Positions 53,019-63,600 of a stretch of 64,000 nucleotides of DNA are shown in pieces. A model generated the notes under the pieces. That model made no database searches. It saw only the letters and a list, made by a program, of their open reading frames with translations, and was not told where the DNA came from. This DNA is from Paenalcaligenes sp052103955 (GTDB taxonomy: Bacteria; Pseudomonadota; Gammaproteobacteria; Burkholderiales; Burkholderiaceae_B). The DNA lies in assembly GCA_052103955.1 (NCBI GenBank), contig JBQELO010000003.1, positions 236,286 through 300,285 of the forward strand, in the 5' to 3' direction. How positions within the stretch are numbered: the first letter of the stretch is position 1; every line of letters starts with the position of its first letter. The position numbers were made by a program, and so were the translations under genes.

Positions 53019-53882
53019 ATGAACCACGCCCACGTATTTTTTGAAACGTCTATGTTGGACGGCTGGCTTCAAGAAGATATAGGCTACCTTGATCTTACTA
53101 GTACCCTACTGCATATAGGCAATCAACCTGCACGCATTACATGGCGTACTCGCGGCGCCACCGTGAGCGCCTGTACTGAAGAGGTAGTACGCTTACTACA
53201 ATCTCGTCAGATCAACGCTATTCAACACTTACCTAGCGGGCAGCACGCCAGCGATGGCCAAGCCTTAGTCACAGCCGAAGGCCCTGCACACGCATTATTA
53301 GACGTATGGAAAGTAGGCCAAAACCTACTGGAATACGCCTGCTCTGTTGCTATGCGCACCCATCAACTCGTAGAAACTGTCAAACACCTTAACCCTAATG
53401 TAGGCATACTCACTACCCGCAAGCACCCGCCTGGCTTGCGTCGTATTGCGGTTAAATCCACCATGGCTGGCGGTGCGTGGCCACATCGACTGGGACTCTC
53501 TGAAACCATTTTGGTTTTCCCCCAACACCGTGCACTTTTAGCTGGCAACGGTTGGGTTGAGGTCAAAGAAAAGCTGAGTCACAACGCTAATGGGTTAGCA
53601 GAAAAAAAAGTAGTAATTGAGGCCAACACTCTGGAAGAGGCCTTACTCGCCGTTGACGCAGGCGCTGACGTTATACAGTTTGATAAAGTTGCTCCGGCCC
53701 CATTGCAGGAGTGGTGCGCGACGTTACGTCAGCAATTTCCCGCACTAAAACTACTGGCTGCAGGTGGAATCACTAACGACAACGCCGCAAACTACGCAAA
53801 CTGTGGCGTTGATGGCTTAGTCACCAGCAGCCTGTACTACGGTCCGCCGGCGGATATTAGTGTGCTAATTGAACGCATTTAG
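53019..53882 (+). CDS. modD: ModD (quinolinate phosphoribosyltransferase-like molybdenum-linked protein)
   Basis: 287 residues homologous to NadC but of the ModD subgroup: N-terminal domain with DIGYLDLTSTLL and a barrel with GILTTRKHPPGLRRIAVKS, VIEANTLEEALLAVDAGADV and LAAGGITNDNAANYANCGVD. ModD genes usually end modABC operons for molybdate uptake; here no modABC is in the window. Its biochemical role remains unclear. A molybdenum hydroxylase (NicAB) is encoded 20 kb away. Confidence 0.85.
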   Translation: MNHAHVFFETSMLDGWLQEDIGYLDLTSTLLHIGNQPARITWRTRGATVSACTEEVVRLLQSRQINAIQHLPSGQHASDGQALVTAEGPAHALLDVWKVGQNLLEYACSVAMRTHQLVETVKHLNPNVGILTTRKHPPGLRRIAVKSTMAGGAWPHRLGLSETILVFPQHRALLAGNGWVEVKEKLSHNANGLAEKKVVIEANTLEEALLAVDAGADVIQFDKVAPAPLQEWCATLRQQFPALKLLAAGGITNDNAANYANCGVDGLVTSSLYYGPPADISVLIERI

Positions 53883-53935
53883 CACACCATGACCAACAAT
53901 GCAGGGCTGCAACACACAGCCCTGCTTAAACGAAT

Positions 53936-55933
53936 TTACAGCTTACTTAGCGCTTCTTGGAATTTCTTACGCGCCGCTTGCCACACCTCTGTCTGCTCCA
54001 GTGCTTTCTTGCGCAATTCGGAAATACTGTCTTCCAAAGCCTCTAGTTGTTGTGCAAACCGTTGCCCCAAATTACTTTGATCACTCACGGCACCTAGGTT
54101 CTCACGTACACGTTGTTGCTCAGAGACCTGCTCATCCAATAACGAACGGGTGTGCTGCCACTCTTGCATCGCTAAACTTTGCTTTTCTCGCAAGGCAACA
54201 AGCTCTGGCATAGCGGCTTTCCATTTTGCATTTAACCCGCCCTGATTCCAGTTATACAGTACGCTCTCGTCAACCTCATCCAACCTAAGCTCTTCTGCAT
54301 CAAGGCGACTAAAGGTGACCTGCACTTGTACTGTTTCTCCTGCTGGCACAGTGACTCTTAAGCGGTAGCTCTGGCTGGTTTGCTCTGTAGTAGCTGAGCT
54401 AGAAAACTCCCAACCCTCTTGGCGCGGTATATCAATAATGACCTGACGCGCCTCTTTCGCCGCTCCCTGTACGTTGTACGACCAAAGCTGGCTTTGCTTC
54501 CATGTGCTTAGCACCACACCATTGGCAACTTGTGTTTGCGTGATTTCACGAGCAGAGGTCTGCTCTTGCTGAATTTGTACTTTGTTGTCCCTAGCAAAGT
54601 AAATCAAGCGTGCCTCACCACTAGGCAAGCCCGTTAGCTGAGCATCGCCAATATGACCTAACTGACGATCAAACACGGTGATAATCCCGGGTGGCAAACT
54701 ACTGTCTAAGGTATTTTTCAGATAAATCGCTGCACTGGGGTGAGGGCTATTTTGGTTTTGAAAATAAACAGACACGTCCTCGGCTTGTACTTGCTGATCC
54801 TGGAAAGGCACAGAAATAGTCTGGCCACTTGCCGCATTCACGGGATTAGGAATGGTAAAACGCACAACCGTTTGGCCTTCATCCGCAATGGCTGCTGCAC
54901 CTCCGGCAACGCCTGCCGAAGCCCCACTACGCTGCCGTACTCTATCGCTCATGTCCATACTGCGCTCTTCTCGCATAACCATCTTAGCGGCCGCTATAGG
55001 TGCTGGCGCAAAACTGGCAACACTAGCCTCAAAGTTATCCGGTGCCGGCGCGGTACTGCTACCTACCGCTATAGGTAGCTCGGGGCGCGTATGCCAATAC
55101 TGCTGTAACAAGGCTTGCTGATACACCACGGGCGACCCCGAACTCAGCGTCAGACTAATATCCTTCCAGTCCTCACCCGTTGTGTTTTCTACAACGGCCC
55201 ATGCCTGCAGGCGCGCTTTATTCTCGCTGTCTAGCAACAGCCTATAGGTAGTTTTCCAGATGGGTGCCGCGATGAGGTAGCGCAGCTCTAGCTCTTTGGC
55301 TTTGGTTGGCGCTAAAGAGAGATGCAATTCTCGACTGTTGTCGTTGGTTTGTCGTGCCAAAATTTGGCTAGCTTGCTGTAACTGGGCCTGAATACGGGAA
55401 TCCAGTACTTGCAAGCTGCTGTCAGGGCCCAGCTCTACCGTTTGCACTTGCCCTTCCGCGCTCAGTAACGACAGGGAATAAACCGTTTTTTGATCCTGTT
55501 CCTGAGCATCTACACCCAATAGCGTGCCTCGCACACTACGCCCTTGCGAATACGCTTGTACCTCTACCCCACGCAAACTGCTGGCCAAGGCATGAATAGA
55601 ACTAAGACTAGATTCGTTAAAAGGCAATCCTGCCAAACTGCTGTCTAGCGGTGCTTTACCCGCCAAGGTTAGGCTTTGAATACGTTGCTCTGCATCGCTA
55701 ATCAGCAAGGTCTTAAGCACATCGTCAACTTGATCCAACGGCACGGTTAAGCTGACTGGACCTTGTTCAGGAATGCTTACTTGGCGTACTACTTCGGCAA
55801 TCCCTGCTGTAGACAGGCTAATTTCACGTATAGAATCTGCCCACGTTACGCCTCCCCACAAGCAAAGACTCAGAGTAAGACCTAACTGAGTGGTAGTGCG
55901 AAGCCTAGCAATAGACGAAGGTAAAGCTGACAT
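53936..55933 (-). CDS. DUF4139 domain-containing exported protein
   Basis: 665 residues from the ATG at 55933, which follows AGGGA and yields a signal peptide (LRTTTQLGLTLSLCLWGGVT, cleavage near WADS). DUF4140/DUF4139-type beta-rich domains include LRYLIAAPIWKTTYRLLLDS and AWAVVENTTGEDWKDISLTL, separated by a Gly/Ala-rich linker (about 330-360). The C-terminus (about 580-665) is predicted coiled-coil. Mucoidy-inhibitor-like family, function unknown. Convergent with modD. Confidence 0.8.
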   Translation of the reverse strand: MSALPSSIARLRTTTQLGLTLSLCLWGGVTWADSIREISLSTAGIAEVVRQVSIPEQGPVSLTVPLDQVDDVLKTLLISDAEQRIQSLTLAGKAPLDSSLAGLPFNESSLSSIHALASSLRGVEVQAYSQGRSVRGTLLGVDAQEQDQKTVYSLSLLSAEGQVQTVELGPDSSLQVLDSRIQAQLQQASQILARQTNDNSRELHLSLAPTKAKELELRYLIAAPIWKTTYRLLLDSENKARLQAWAVVENTTGEDWKDISLTLSSGSPVVYQQALLQQYWHTRPELPIAVGSSTAPAPDNFEASVASFAPAPIAAAKMVMREERSMDMSDRVRQRSGASAGVAGGAAAIADEGQTVVRFTIPNPVNAASGQTISVPFQDQQVQAEDVSVYFQNQNSPHPSAAIYLKNTLDSSLPPGIITVFDRQLGHIGDAQLTGLPSGEARLIYFARDNKVQIQQEQTSAREITQTQVANGVVLSTWKQSQLWSYNVQGAAKEARQVIIDIPRQEGWEFSSSATTEQTSQSYRLRVTVPAGETVQVQVTFSRLDAEELRLDEVDESVLYNWNQGGLNAKWKAAMPELVALREKQSLAMQEWQHTRSLLDEQVSEQQRVRENLGAVSDQSNLGQRFAQQLEALEDSISELRKKALEQTEVWQAARKKFQEALSKL

Positions 55934-56075
55934 AAACGTATCCCTAACAAACAAGAAACAAGGTAGGAGCATTATGTAGCATTGAGCGACCCAGTGTCAT
56001 GCGGCAACGTAAGTAAAGCTGACAGTCCTTAGGCGTGATGTGAAATCCTCCCACAAACTCTACTTTATCGTTACA

Positions 56076-56936
56076 TCAGGAACTTCTTTTCACTGCATCT
56101 AACGTCTGTCCGTCCTTACGCTTCCATTCTACCCATCCATTTGCAGCACTACCAATTACCAAAGTAGCTGCCCCACTTGGACTGTTAAAAAGCACATCTT
56201 CGTTGAACAGTAAATTCTCACCATCAATGCTTATTTTCCCTTTGGCTAATAACTGTTCTTTAAGCCTCGTGTAGGCTCTACTTTGAAAATTAGGGCTGGC
56301 ATCCGCCCTTCCTGTTGAGCCTTTCATAATAACAAAACCCTCCTCAGTATATTCCCCCACAGCACTGATACCTGCTCGCATACAGTAAAATCGCTCAGTA
56401 TCACTATGCTTCTGCTTTTGACTAAGTAATGGCTCAAATATGGGGTAACTCAAAGTCCCTAGGATGATTCGCATCGTATCCAGAATTTCTAAACAATCCG
56501 CTTCCAAGGGTGCTGGGGTATAAGGACGGCAACCCTTATTCACATTCGTTTTTTGATAACGCCCTGCTTTTTCTGTTTCCTCAAGCGCCTTCCACTCTAC
56601 GTAAAGTGCATGTGTATTGGTTAAACTTTTCGTTCTAGAAACAATCACGACTGCGCGTTGCCAAAAATCCTTCTCTTTGTGGTGTAGCCCTAAGCGAGTT
56701 TTTAAGTCGCTAGTTTGGCCTATATAGACCAACGACTCTCCTTCTTCTGAGTGACCAAACAAAAAGTAAACGGCTATTTGCTGGCTTTCAGGCATAGAGA
56801 AAAAATCACTAAGTGCACTACGAGGGATCTCAATAGCTTGCACAATTCTTGTAGTGACCTCTGCAATACGAATCCCTCTAGCATCACCTGAAGGTAAAAA
56901 AACTTGAATAGTTTGAGGGCGTGATAATATTTTCAT
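56076..56936 (-). CDS. GIY-YIG nuclease-domain protein with C-terminal DUF4357
   Basis: 286 residues. The GIY-YIG domain (about 53-150) reads AVYFLFGHSEEGESLVYIGQ with TSDLKTRL, conserving the two Tyr/Gly triplets (VYF...YIG), R81 and a later Glu in LYVEWKALE. The C-terminal part (about 225-280: RAYTRLKEQLLAKGKIS, LVIGSAANGWVEWK) is DUF4357-like. This architecture is frequent next to restriction-modification genes. Divergent from the caspase-like gene, at the left end of the defence-like island. Confidence 0.82.
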   Translation of the reverse strand: MKILSRPQTIQVFLPSGDARGIRIAEVTTRIVQAIEIPRSALSDFFSMPESQQIAVYFLFGHSEEGESLVYIGQTSDLKTRLGLHHKEKDFWQRAVVIVSRTKSLTNTHALYVEWKALEETEKAGRYQKTNVNKGCRPYTPAPLEADCLEILDTMRIILGTLSYPIFEPLLSQKQKHSDTERFYCMRAGISAVGEYTEEGFVIMKGSTGRADASPNFQSRAYTRLKEQLLAKGKISIDGENLLFNEDVLFNSPSGAATLVIGSAANGWVEWKRKDGQTLDAVKRSS

Positions 56937-57041
56937 GACTATGTAGTTAAGTAGGGAAAAATTACCGCTTAGATCTCGATATAGAGCAATGATTCTTCAT
57001 GGTATTTTTATCATATCTTCTATAAATTATTGGAAATTTCA

Positions 57042-57602
57042 ATGAACATAAGATTATTTGATACCATTCTTAATATCAACAAAAAAAACACTACAGATAG
57101 AAACTATCAGGAAATATGGAACGCATATACAAAGCTAAAGGGGTGGAAATTTTTTTATGAAAGAATGCACTCACTATCCGATGCCAATTTCTTTCTGAGT
57201 AAAACAATTTCCGAGGATGTCATCATATTCTCAGGTCATGGCGGCAGATCACCTAGCTTCATACTAAGCAATGGCGAGTCCCTAATGCCTGAAGATTTAG
57301 AAATGATAGATATTAAAAAAACCACAGAAAACAAATTTATTATTTTTGCCGCGTGTGGAATAGGAAAAGACCTAAAGCTACTAAAAAAATACAAGGACGC
57401 ATTAAAAGCAAAAAGAATATTTTCCTACAAACATGAAATTTCTGATGAGTATTGCTTTCTCTTTGAGTCTATTCTTATGGAGTTCATTTCAAGAAACTTA
57501 GAATTTAATGAGAAACACTTTGATGAGTACAGAGAAGCAACATTTTTCCTAAAAAACATCAATGCTAGAAATGTAAAAACCCATCCTATGGTTATGATAT
57601 AA
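57042..57602 (+). CDS. Small caspase/CHAT-like protein with His/Cys dyad
   Basis: 186 residues from the ATG at 57042. Two hydrophobic strands end in candidate catalytic residues: DVIIFSGHGG (H66) and KFIIFAACGIGKD (C105), 39 residues apart, the arrangement of clan CD peptidases (caspase, CHAT, gingipain). The rest is helical and Lys-rich; no signal peptide, membrane segment or added effector domain. Strikingly AT-rich compared with its neighbours, a sign of recent transfer. Placed between the GIY-YIG gene and hsdM, 220 bp before the latter. Function unknown; a protease role in defence is inference. Confidence 0.6.
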   Translation: MNIRLFDTILNINKKNTTDRNYQEIWNAYTKLKGWKFFYERMHSLSDANFFLSKTISEDVIIFSGHGGRSPSFILSNGESLMPEDLEMIDIKKTTENKFIIFAACGIGKDLKLLKKYKDALKAKRIFSYKHEISDEYCFLFESILMEFISRNLEFNEKHFDEYREATFFLKNINARNVKTHPMVMI

Positions 57603-57823
57603 CCCCCTAAGAGCATAACCTAGATTTTAACAATCTCTGAGCTAGTAGAAATTGTATCCTAAGACACCTCCAGTATTACCTCTGTGCCTACTTGAGCTCT
57701 TAAACACACTCCCCCTAACCCTACATTAAACGTGTAGTTTACCTACTATCTAACACCCGACTCTTACAGAATGTGCTACCTTCACCTGCATACTGTTACT
57801 TATACGCAAAAAAGATATATTTG

Positions 57824-59386
57824 ATGATAGACGACATAAAAAGAACGCTATGGTCTGCAGCAGACAAGCTGCGCGCCAACATGGATGCCGCCGAATATAA
57901 GCACCTTGTGCTGGGCCTGATTTTTCTGAAATACATCTCAGACACGTTTGCTGGGCGCCAGGATGAACTGCGCGCACGCTTTGCTGACGAGAACGACGAG
58001 TACTACTTTCCCGACGCTAGTGAGGATGACTTAGCCGCGGAGCTGGAAGACCGTGACTACTACATCGCCGCCAACATCTTTTGGGTTCCTGAGGAGGCCC
58101 GCTGGGAAAGCCTACGTGCTGCTGCCAAGCAGCCCGATATTGGCAAACGTATTGACGATGCTCTAACAGCGATTGAGTCAGAGAACCCCAAGCTCAAAGG
58201 CATTCTGGACAAGCGTTATGGTCGAGCTCAGTTGCCCGATGGCAAACTGGGGGAGCTGGTTGACCTAGTCTCCACTATAGGTTTTGGTGACGATGCCAAC
58301 GTAGCCCGAGATATTCTGGGCCAAGTGTATGAATACTTCCTAGGCCAGTTCGCCAGTGCCGAAGGCAAAAAAGGTGGTCAGTTCTATACCCCTGCCAGCA
58401 TCGTCAAAACTCTGGTTGCCATTCTTGCTCCACACAAAGGCCAGGTGTACGACCCCTGCTGCGGCTCAGGCGGTATGTTTGTGCAGTCAGAGAAGTTCAT
58501 CGAAGCCCATGGTGGGAAAATTGGTGATGTGTCCATTTATGGGCAAGAATCCAACCCCACCACCTGGCGCTTGGCAGCCATGAACCTGGCCATTCGTGGC
58601 ATTGACTTCAATTTAGGGAAAGAACCTGCGGATACCTTTACCCGCAATCAGCATCCAGACCTACGCGCCGACTTTATCTTAGCCAACCCGCCTTTTAATA
58701 TCAGCGACTGGTGGCATGGCAGCTTGGAAGGCGATGCACGCTGGGAATATGGCGACCCGCCGCAGGGGAATGCCAACTATGCGTGGCTACAGCACATGCT
58801 GCATCACTTAAAGCCCATAGGTCGCGCCGGTATTGTGCTGGCTAACGGCTCGATGAGCTCTAGCCAGAACAACGAAGGCGTCATTCGTGCCGCCATGGTG
58901 GATACGGACGTCGTCGAAGTCATGGTGGCACTACCTGGCCAGCTTTTTTTCAACACCCAGATTCCTGCCTGCTTGTGGTTCCTGGCTAAACAGAAAAAGC
59001 GTAAAGGCGAGGTGCTATTCATCGACGCTCGCAAGATGGGCACCATGATTTCACGCGTACAGGCTGAGCTTGATGATGACGCTATCACACGTATCGCTGA
59101 AACCGTTGCCGCTTGGCGTGGCGAGGTAGAAGAAGGCGCCAGCATTACCGAGTACGAAGATGTAGCGGGATTTTGTCGTAGCGTGCCTTTGGCTGAAATT
59201 GCCGAGCATGGGCATGTGCTGACACCTGGGCGCTATGTGGGCTCAGAGGAAGTCGAGGATGACGATGAAGCTTTCGCCGAGAAAATGCAGAAACTAACTG
59301 AAAATCTCGGTGAGCAGATGGCTAAGGGGGCCGAACTGGACGCGTTGATTCGGCAAAAACTAGAGGGCCTGGGATATGACCTCTGA
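57824..59386 (+). CDS. hsdM: Type I restriction-modification DNA methyltransferase subunit HsdM
   Basis: 520 residues from the ATG at 57824. N-terminal HsdM domain (LWSAADKLRANMDAAEYKHL) is followed by the N6-adenine methylase domain with SAM motif DPCCGSGG (about 210-217) and catalytic NPPF (288-291, ILANPPFNISDWW). Methylates adenine in the bipartite target set by HsdS. First gene of hsdM-hsdS-hsdR; its stop overlaps the hsdS start by 11 bp. Confidence 0.95.
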   Translation: MIDDIKRTLWSAADKLRANMDAAEYKHLVLGLIFLKYISDTFAGRQDELRARFADENDEYYFPDASEDDLAAELEDRDYYIAANIFWVPEEARWESLRAAAKQPDIGKRIDDALTAIESENPKLKGILDKRYGRAQLPDGKLGELVDLVSTIGFGDDANVARDILGQVYEYFLGQFASAEGKKGGQFYTPASIVKTLVAILAPHKGQVYDPCCGSGGMFVQSEKFIEAHGGKIGDVSIYGQESNPTTWRLAAMNLAIRGIDFNLGKEPADTFTRNQHPDLRADFILANPPFNISDWWHGSLEGDARWEYGDPPQGNANYAWLQHMLHHLKPIGRAGIVLANGSMSSSQNNEGVIRAAMVDTDVVEVMVALPGQLFFNTQIPACLWFLAKQKKRKGEVLFIDARKMGTMISRVQAELDDDAITRIAETVAAWRGEVEEGASITEYEDVAGFCRSVPLAEIAEHGHVLTPGRYVGSEEVEDDDEAFAEKMQKLTENLGEQMAKGAELDALIRQKLEGLGYDL

Positions 59387-60683
59387 GTGGAAAAAAGGAA
59401 AAATCAAGGACTTTGGGCGAATTGTTACGGGTAAAACCCCGCCTACAGTGCGGACTGATTTTTTCGAAGGTCCTATTCCCTTTCTAACTCCTACAGACAT
59501 GCTGGACGGCAGAAAAACTGTTAGGACAAGCCGTACTTTAACTACCGCGGGACTAGAAAGTGTCAAAAATTGCTTGGTTCCTAAAGGCGTTGCCGTTTCA
59601 TGTATTGGCTGGCAAATGGGAAAAACGGTACTAATTAACACACCGACGGTAACTAATCAGCAAATAAACACAATCGTGGTAGATGAGTCCAAATTCGACT
59701 TATCCTTTGTGTACTACTTGCTCGCTTCGATGCGGGAAAAAATTTTTGAGCTTGGCGCCACACCGACAAGAACCCCTATCGTCAACAAAACTACTTTTGG
59801 TGAAATTCCGGTTTTCATCCCACCTTTCACAGAACAGAGAAAAATCGCCAGTATTGGTGCTGCACTCGACGACCGCATCACCCTCCTACGCGAAACCAAC
59901 AAAACTCTTGAGTCCATCGCTCAGGCCATCTTCAAGTCCTGGTTCGTGGACTTTGACCCCGTGCGCGCCAAAATGGAAGGCCGTCAGCCGGAAGGGATGG
60001 ATGAAGAAACTGCAACACTATTTCCGAACTCGCTGGAAGAATCTGAGTTGGGGCTGGTGCCGAAGGGATGGCAAACATCTTCACTTGCTGAAAGCTGTTC
60101 CTACTTAAAAAGAGGGCTATCGCCTAAGTACCTAGAGAAAGGTGGAGTGCTTGTCCTCAACCAAAAATGTGTGCGTGATTTCTCCATAGATTTTAAAAAG
60201 GCACGTCGTCACGACAACTCTCAGCGAGCAATTGCTGGGCGAACAATCGAGGTAGGAGATGTCTTAGTAAATTCAACGGGAGTTGGAACACTTGGTCGAG
60301 TCGCTCAAGTTCTCGACCTTCCTGAAACGACTATCGCTGACTCTCATTTAACGATTGTTCGAGCAGGAAGCACCATGAACCCTGCATATCTGGGGGAATG
60401 GATGCAACGAAATCAAACAATTATTGAGAGCATGGGGGAAGGCACAACTGGCCAAACCGAATTATCCAGAGTCAAACTCGGGGAGTTACGGCTATTAACC
60501 CCACCTTCAGCTATACAACTCGCATTTGCAACAATATCCCTGTCCCTAAAATCCAAAATTGTCGTCAACTCTCACACCAGCGCTTCGCTTGAGGCTATTC
60601 GCGATACCCTTCTTCCCCGCCTCATATCTGGCCAACTACGCTTACCTGAAGCCCAAGAAAAAGTAGAGGACGCTTTGTCATGA
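59376..60683 (+). CDS. hsdS: Type I restriction-modification specificity subunit HsdS
   Basis: 435 residues with two target-recognition domains (about 1-150 and 220-390), separated by conserved helices (EQRKIASIGAALDDRITLLR, then SIAQAIFKSWFVDFDPVRAK) that space the two half-sites; a second helix region closes the protein (EAIRDTLLPRLISGQLRLPE). The DNA target cannot be predicted from sequence alone. No homopolymer or shufflon-like repeat was seen. Its stop overlaps hsdR (ATGA). Confidence 0.94.
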   Translation: MTSEWKKGKIKDFGRIVTGKTPPTVRTDFFEGPIPFLTPTDMLDGRKTVRTSRTLTTAGLESVKNCLVPKGVAVSCIGWQMGKTVLINTPTVTNQQINTIVVDESKFDLSFVYYLLASMREKIFELGATPTRTPIVNKTTFGEIPVFIPPFTEQRKIASIGAALDDRITLLRETNKTLESIAQAIFKSWFVDFDPVRAKMEGRQPEGMDEETATLFPNSLEESELGLVPKGWQTSSLAESCSYLKRGLSPKYLEKGGVLVLNQKCVRDFSIDFKKARRHDNSQRAIAGRTIEVGDVLVNSTGVGTLGRVAQVLDLPETTIADSHLTIVRAGSTMNPAYLGEWMQRNQTIIESMGEGTTGQTELSRVKLGELRLLTPPSAIQLAFATISLSLKSKIVVNSHTSASLEAIRDTLLPRLISGQLRLPEAQEKVEDALS

Positions 60684-63600
60684 CCGAAGACCAATTGGAA
60701 CAGGAAACTTTAGGCTGGCTAGCCGATGTGGGCTACACCCTTCGCAATGGCCCCGACATCGCCCATGATGGCTCGGACCCGCAGCGCACTGGCTACACCC
60801 AAGTCATTCTGCCTCAACGCCTACGAGAGGCCATCAACCGTTTGAACCCACACATTCCTGCCTCAGCGCGCGAGGATGCATTCAAGCTGGTGGAAAACCT
60901 CGACACACCTGTTCAGTTGGTTGCCAATCGTGCTTTTCATAAGCTGCTCACCAATGGCGTCAATGTCCAATACCAAAAGGATGGTGAAACACGCGGCGAT
61001 TTCGTTCGTCTCGTGGATTGGGACACGCCTCAGAACAACGAGTTCTGGGCTGTCAGCCAGTTCACTATCAAAGGGCCACACCATACACGCCGTCCCGACA
61101 TTATTCTGTTTATCAACGGATTACCGTTGGTACTGGTGGAACTAAAAAATGCTGTCAATGAAGATGCTGACATCTGGAAAGCCTACGACCAGATTCAAAC
61201 CTATAAAGAACAAATCCCAGATGTCTTTGAGTACAACGAGATTCTGGTTATCTCGGACGGCAGCGAAGCCCGCTTTGGTTCACTTTCAGCCAATGCGGAA
61301 CGCTTTATGCAATGGCGCACCATTGATGGTGTGGAGCTGGACCCGTTAGGTCAATTTAACGAACTGGAAACCTTGGTACGAGGTCTGCTAGACCCCACGT
61401 ACCTGTTGGACTACTTACGTTACTTTGTACTGTTTGAAGATGACGGCACCCTCATCAAAAAAATTGCCGGCTACCACCAGTACCATGCGGTGCGACTGGC
61501 CATAGAGCACGTCATTGAAGCCTCTCTGTTGCAAAGTGATGCGAGCCAGCGCGGTAAAGGCGGTGTGGTCTGGCACACCCAAGGAAGTGGCAAGAGCATT
61601 ACCATGACCTGCTTTGCCGCCAGAGTCATGCAAGACCCTGTCATGCAAAACCCCACCATTGTGGTTATCACTGACCGCAATGACTTGGATGGGCAGCTGT
61701 TTGGTGTGTTTAGTCTCGCGCAAGACCTGTTACGAGAGCAACCTGTACAGGCCCATACCCGTCAACAATTGCGTGAGCTGCTCACCAATCGTCCTTCTGG
61801 CGGTATTGTCTTTGCCACGATTCAGAAGTTTATGCCTGGGGAAGATGAGGACACCTTTCCTATCTTGTCCGAGCGCAGCAATATCGTGGTCATTGCCGAT
61901 GAGGCCCATCGCACGCAATATGGTTTTGAGGCCAAACTCAAAACCCGTAAGAGTAAATTTGCAGCCCCTACCGACTCGTACCAGTCAGCAGCGAATGATG
62001 ACGCTACTTTCATCGAGACTGCCGTCGCTGAACCTACTGTCACCTATCAAGCAGGTTACGCTCAGCATCTGCGGGACGCCTTACCTAATGCCACCTTCGT
62101 CGCGTTTACTGGTACCCCTGTCAGCAGCACTGACCGCGACACTCGTGCGGTGTTTGGTGATTACATCCATATCTATGATATGCAGCAGGCCAAGGAAGAT
62201 GGCGCTACCGTCGCCATCTACTATGAGTCACGGCTAGCCAAACTCAAGATGCGTCCTATCATGGAAACTCAGGATATAGATGATGCCGTTGATGAGTTAA
62301 CGGAAGACGAAGAAGAACACACTCAGTCGAAGCTCAAATCAAAATGGGCGGCTTTGGAAAAGGTGGTGGGTGCGGAACCGCGAATCGCCAGTGTCGCGGC
62401 TGACCTAGTCCAGCACTTCGAAGAACGCAATAAAGCTCAAGATGGCAAAGCCATGGTGGTAGCCATGAGCCGAGATATTTGCGTACACCTTTACAACGAA
62501 ATCATTAAACTACGTCCTGATTGGCACGACGAAGACCCCGAAAAAGGTGCCATCAAAGTCGTCATGACGGGTAGCGCCAGCGACAAGGCATTACTGCGCC
62601 CTCACATCTACAGCAACCAGGTCAAAAAACGGCTGGAAAAGCGTTTTAAAGACCCGAAAGACCCATTGAAACTGGTCATTGTGCGAGACATGTGGCTCAC
62701 CGGCTTTGATGCACCGTGTGTACATACCATGTACATCGACAAGCCCATGAAGGGCCACAACCTGATGCAGGCTATTGCCCGCGTCAATCGGGTGTTCCGC
62801 GACAAGCAAGGCGGCTTGGTGGTCGATTACATCGGCATTGGTAATGAGCTTAAAGCAGCCATGAAGGAGTACACCGCTAGCAAGGGCCGTGGCAAACCAA
62901 CAGTGGATGCGCATGAAGCCTTAGCTGTGCTTCTGGAAAGGCTGGATGTGCTACGCGCCATGCTACATGGCTTTGATTACTCAGGATTCAAAACGGGTGG
63001 ACATAGGGTTCTAGCAGGAGCCGCCAACCATATTCTGTCGATACGTCCGCCAGCAAGTGAAAAAGACAGCAAACTGGATGGCAAAAAACGATTTGCCGAC
63101 AATACGCTTGCCTTAAGCAAAGCGTTTTCCCTGTGCTGCACCTTAGATGAAGCAAAAGCGTTGCGTGATGAGGTGGCCTTTATGCAGGCCGTCAAAGTCA
63201 TCCTGACCAAGCGGGACATCAGCACACAAAAGAAAAATGACGAGCAGCGCGAAGCAGCGATTCGTCAAATCATTAATCAAGCCGTGGTCAGCGATAGCGT
63301 TGTCGACATCTTTGATGCCGTAGGCCTGGAAAAACCAAACATTGGCCTGCTGGATGATGAGTTCCTAGCACAGGTCCGTAATCTTCCCGAACGCAACTTG
63401 GCCGTCGAACTACTAGAGCGTCTGCTTGAAGGGGAAATCAAAAGCAAGTTTGCTAGCAACCTCGTACAACAAGCCAAGTTCTCTGACCTGCTTGAAAACG
63501 TCATCAAACGCTATCAAAACCGCAGTATTGAAACCGCTCAGGTCATGGAAGAGCTGGTTGATATGGCTAAGAAATTCCGAGAAGCCTCTCAACGAGGAGA

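Noticed and set aside
56937..57041. Left attachment-site copy of the ssrA 3' end
   Set aside because: I could not find a repeat of the tmRNA T-arm/acceptor sequence around the left end of the island.
59376..60683. Phase-variable or shufflon-type hsdS
   Set aside because: Single complete gene; no inverted repeats, second partial hsdS or homopolymer tract.
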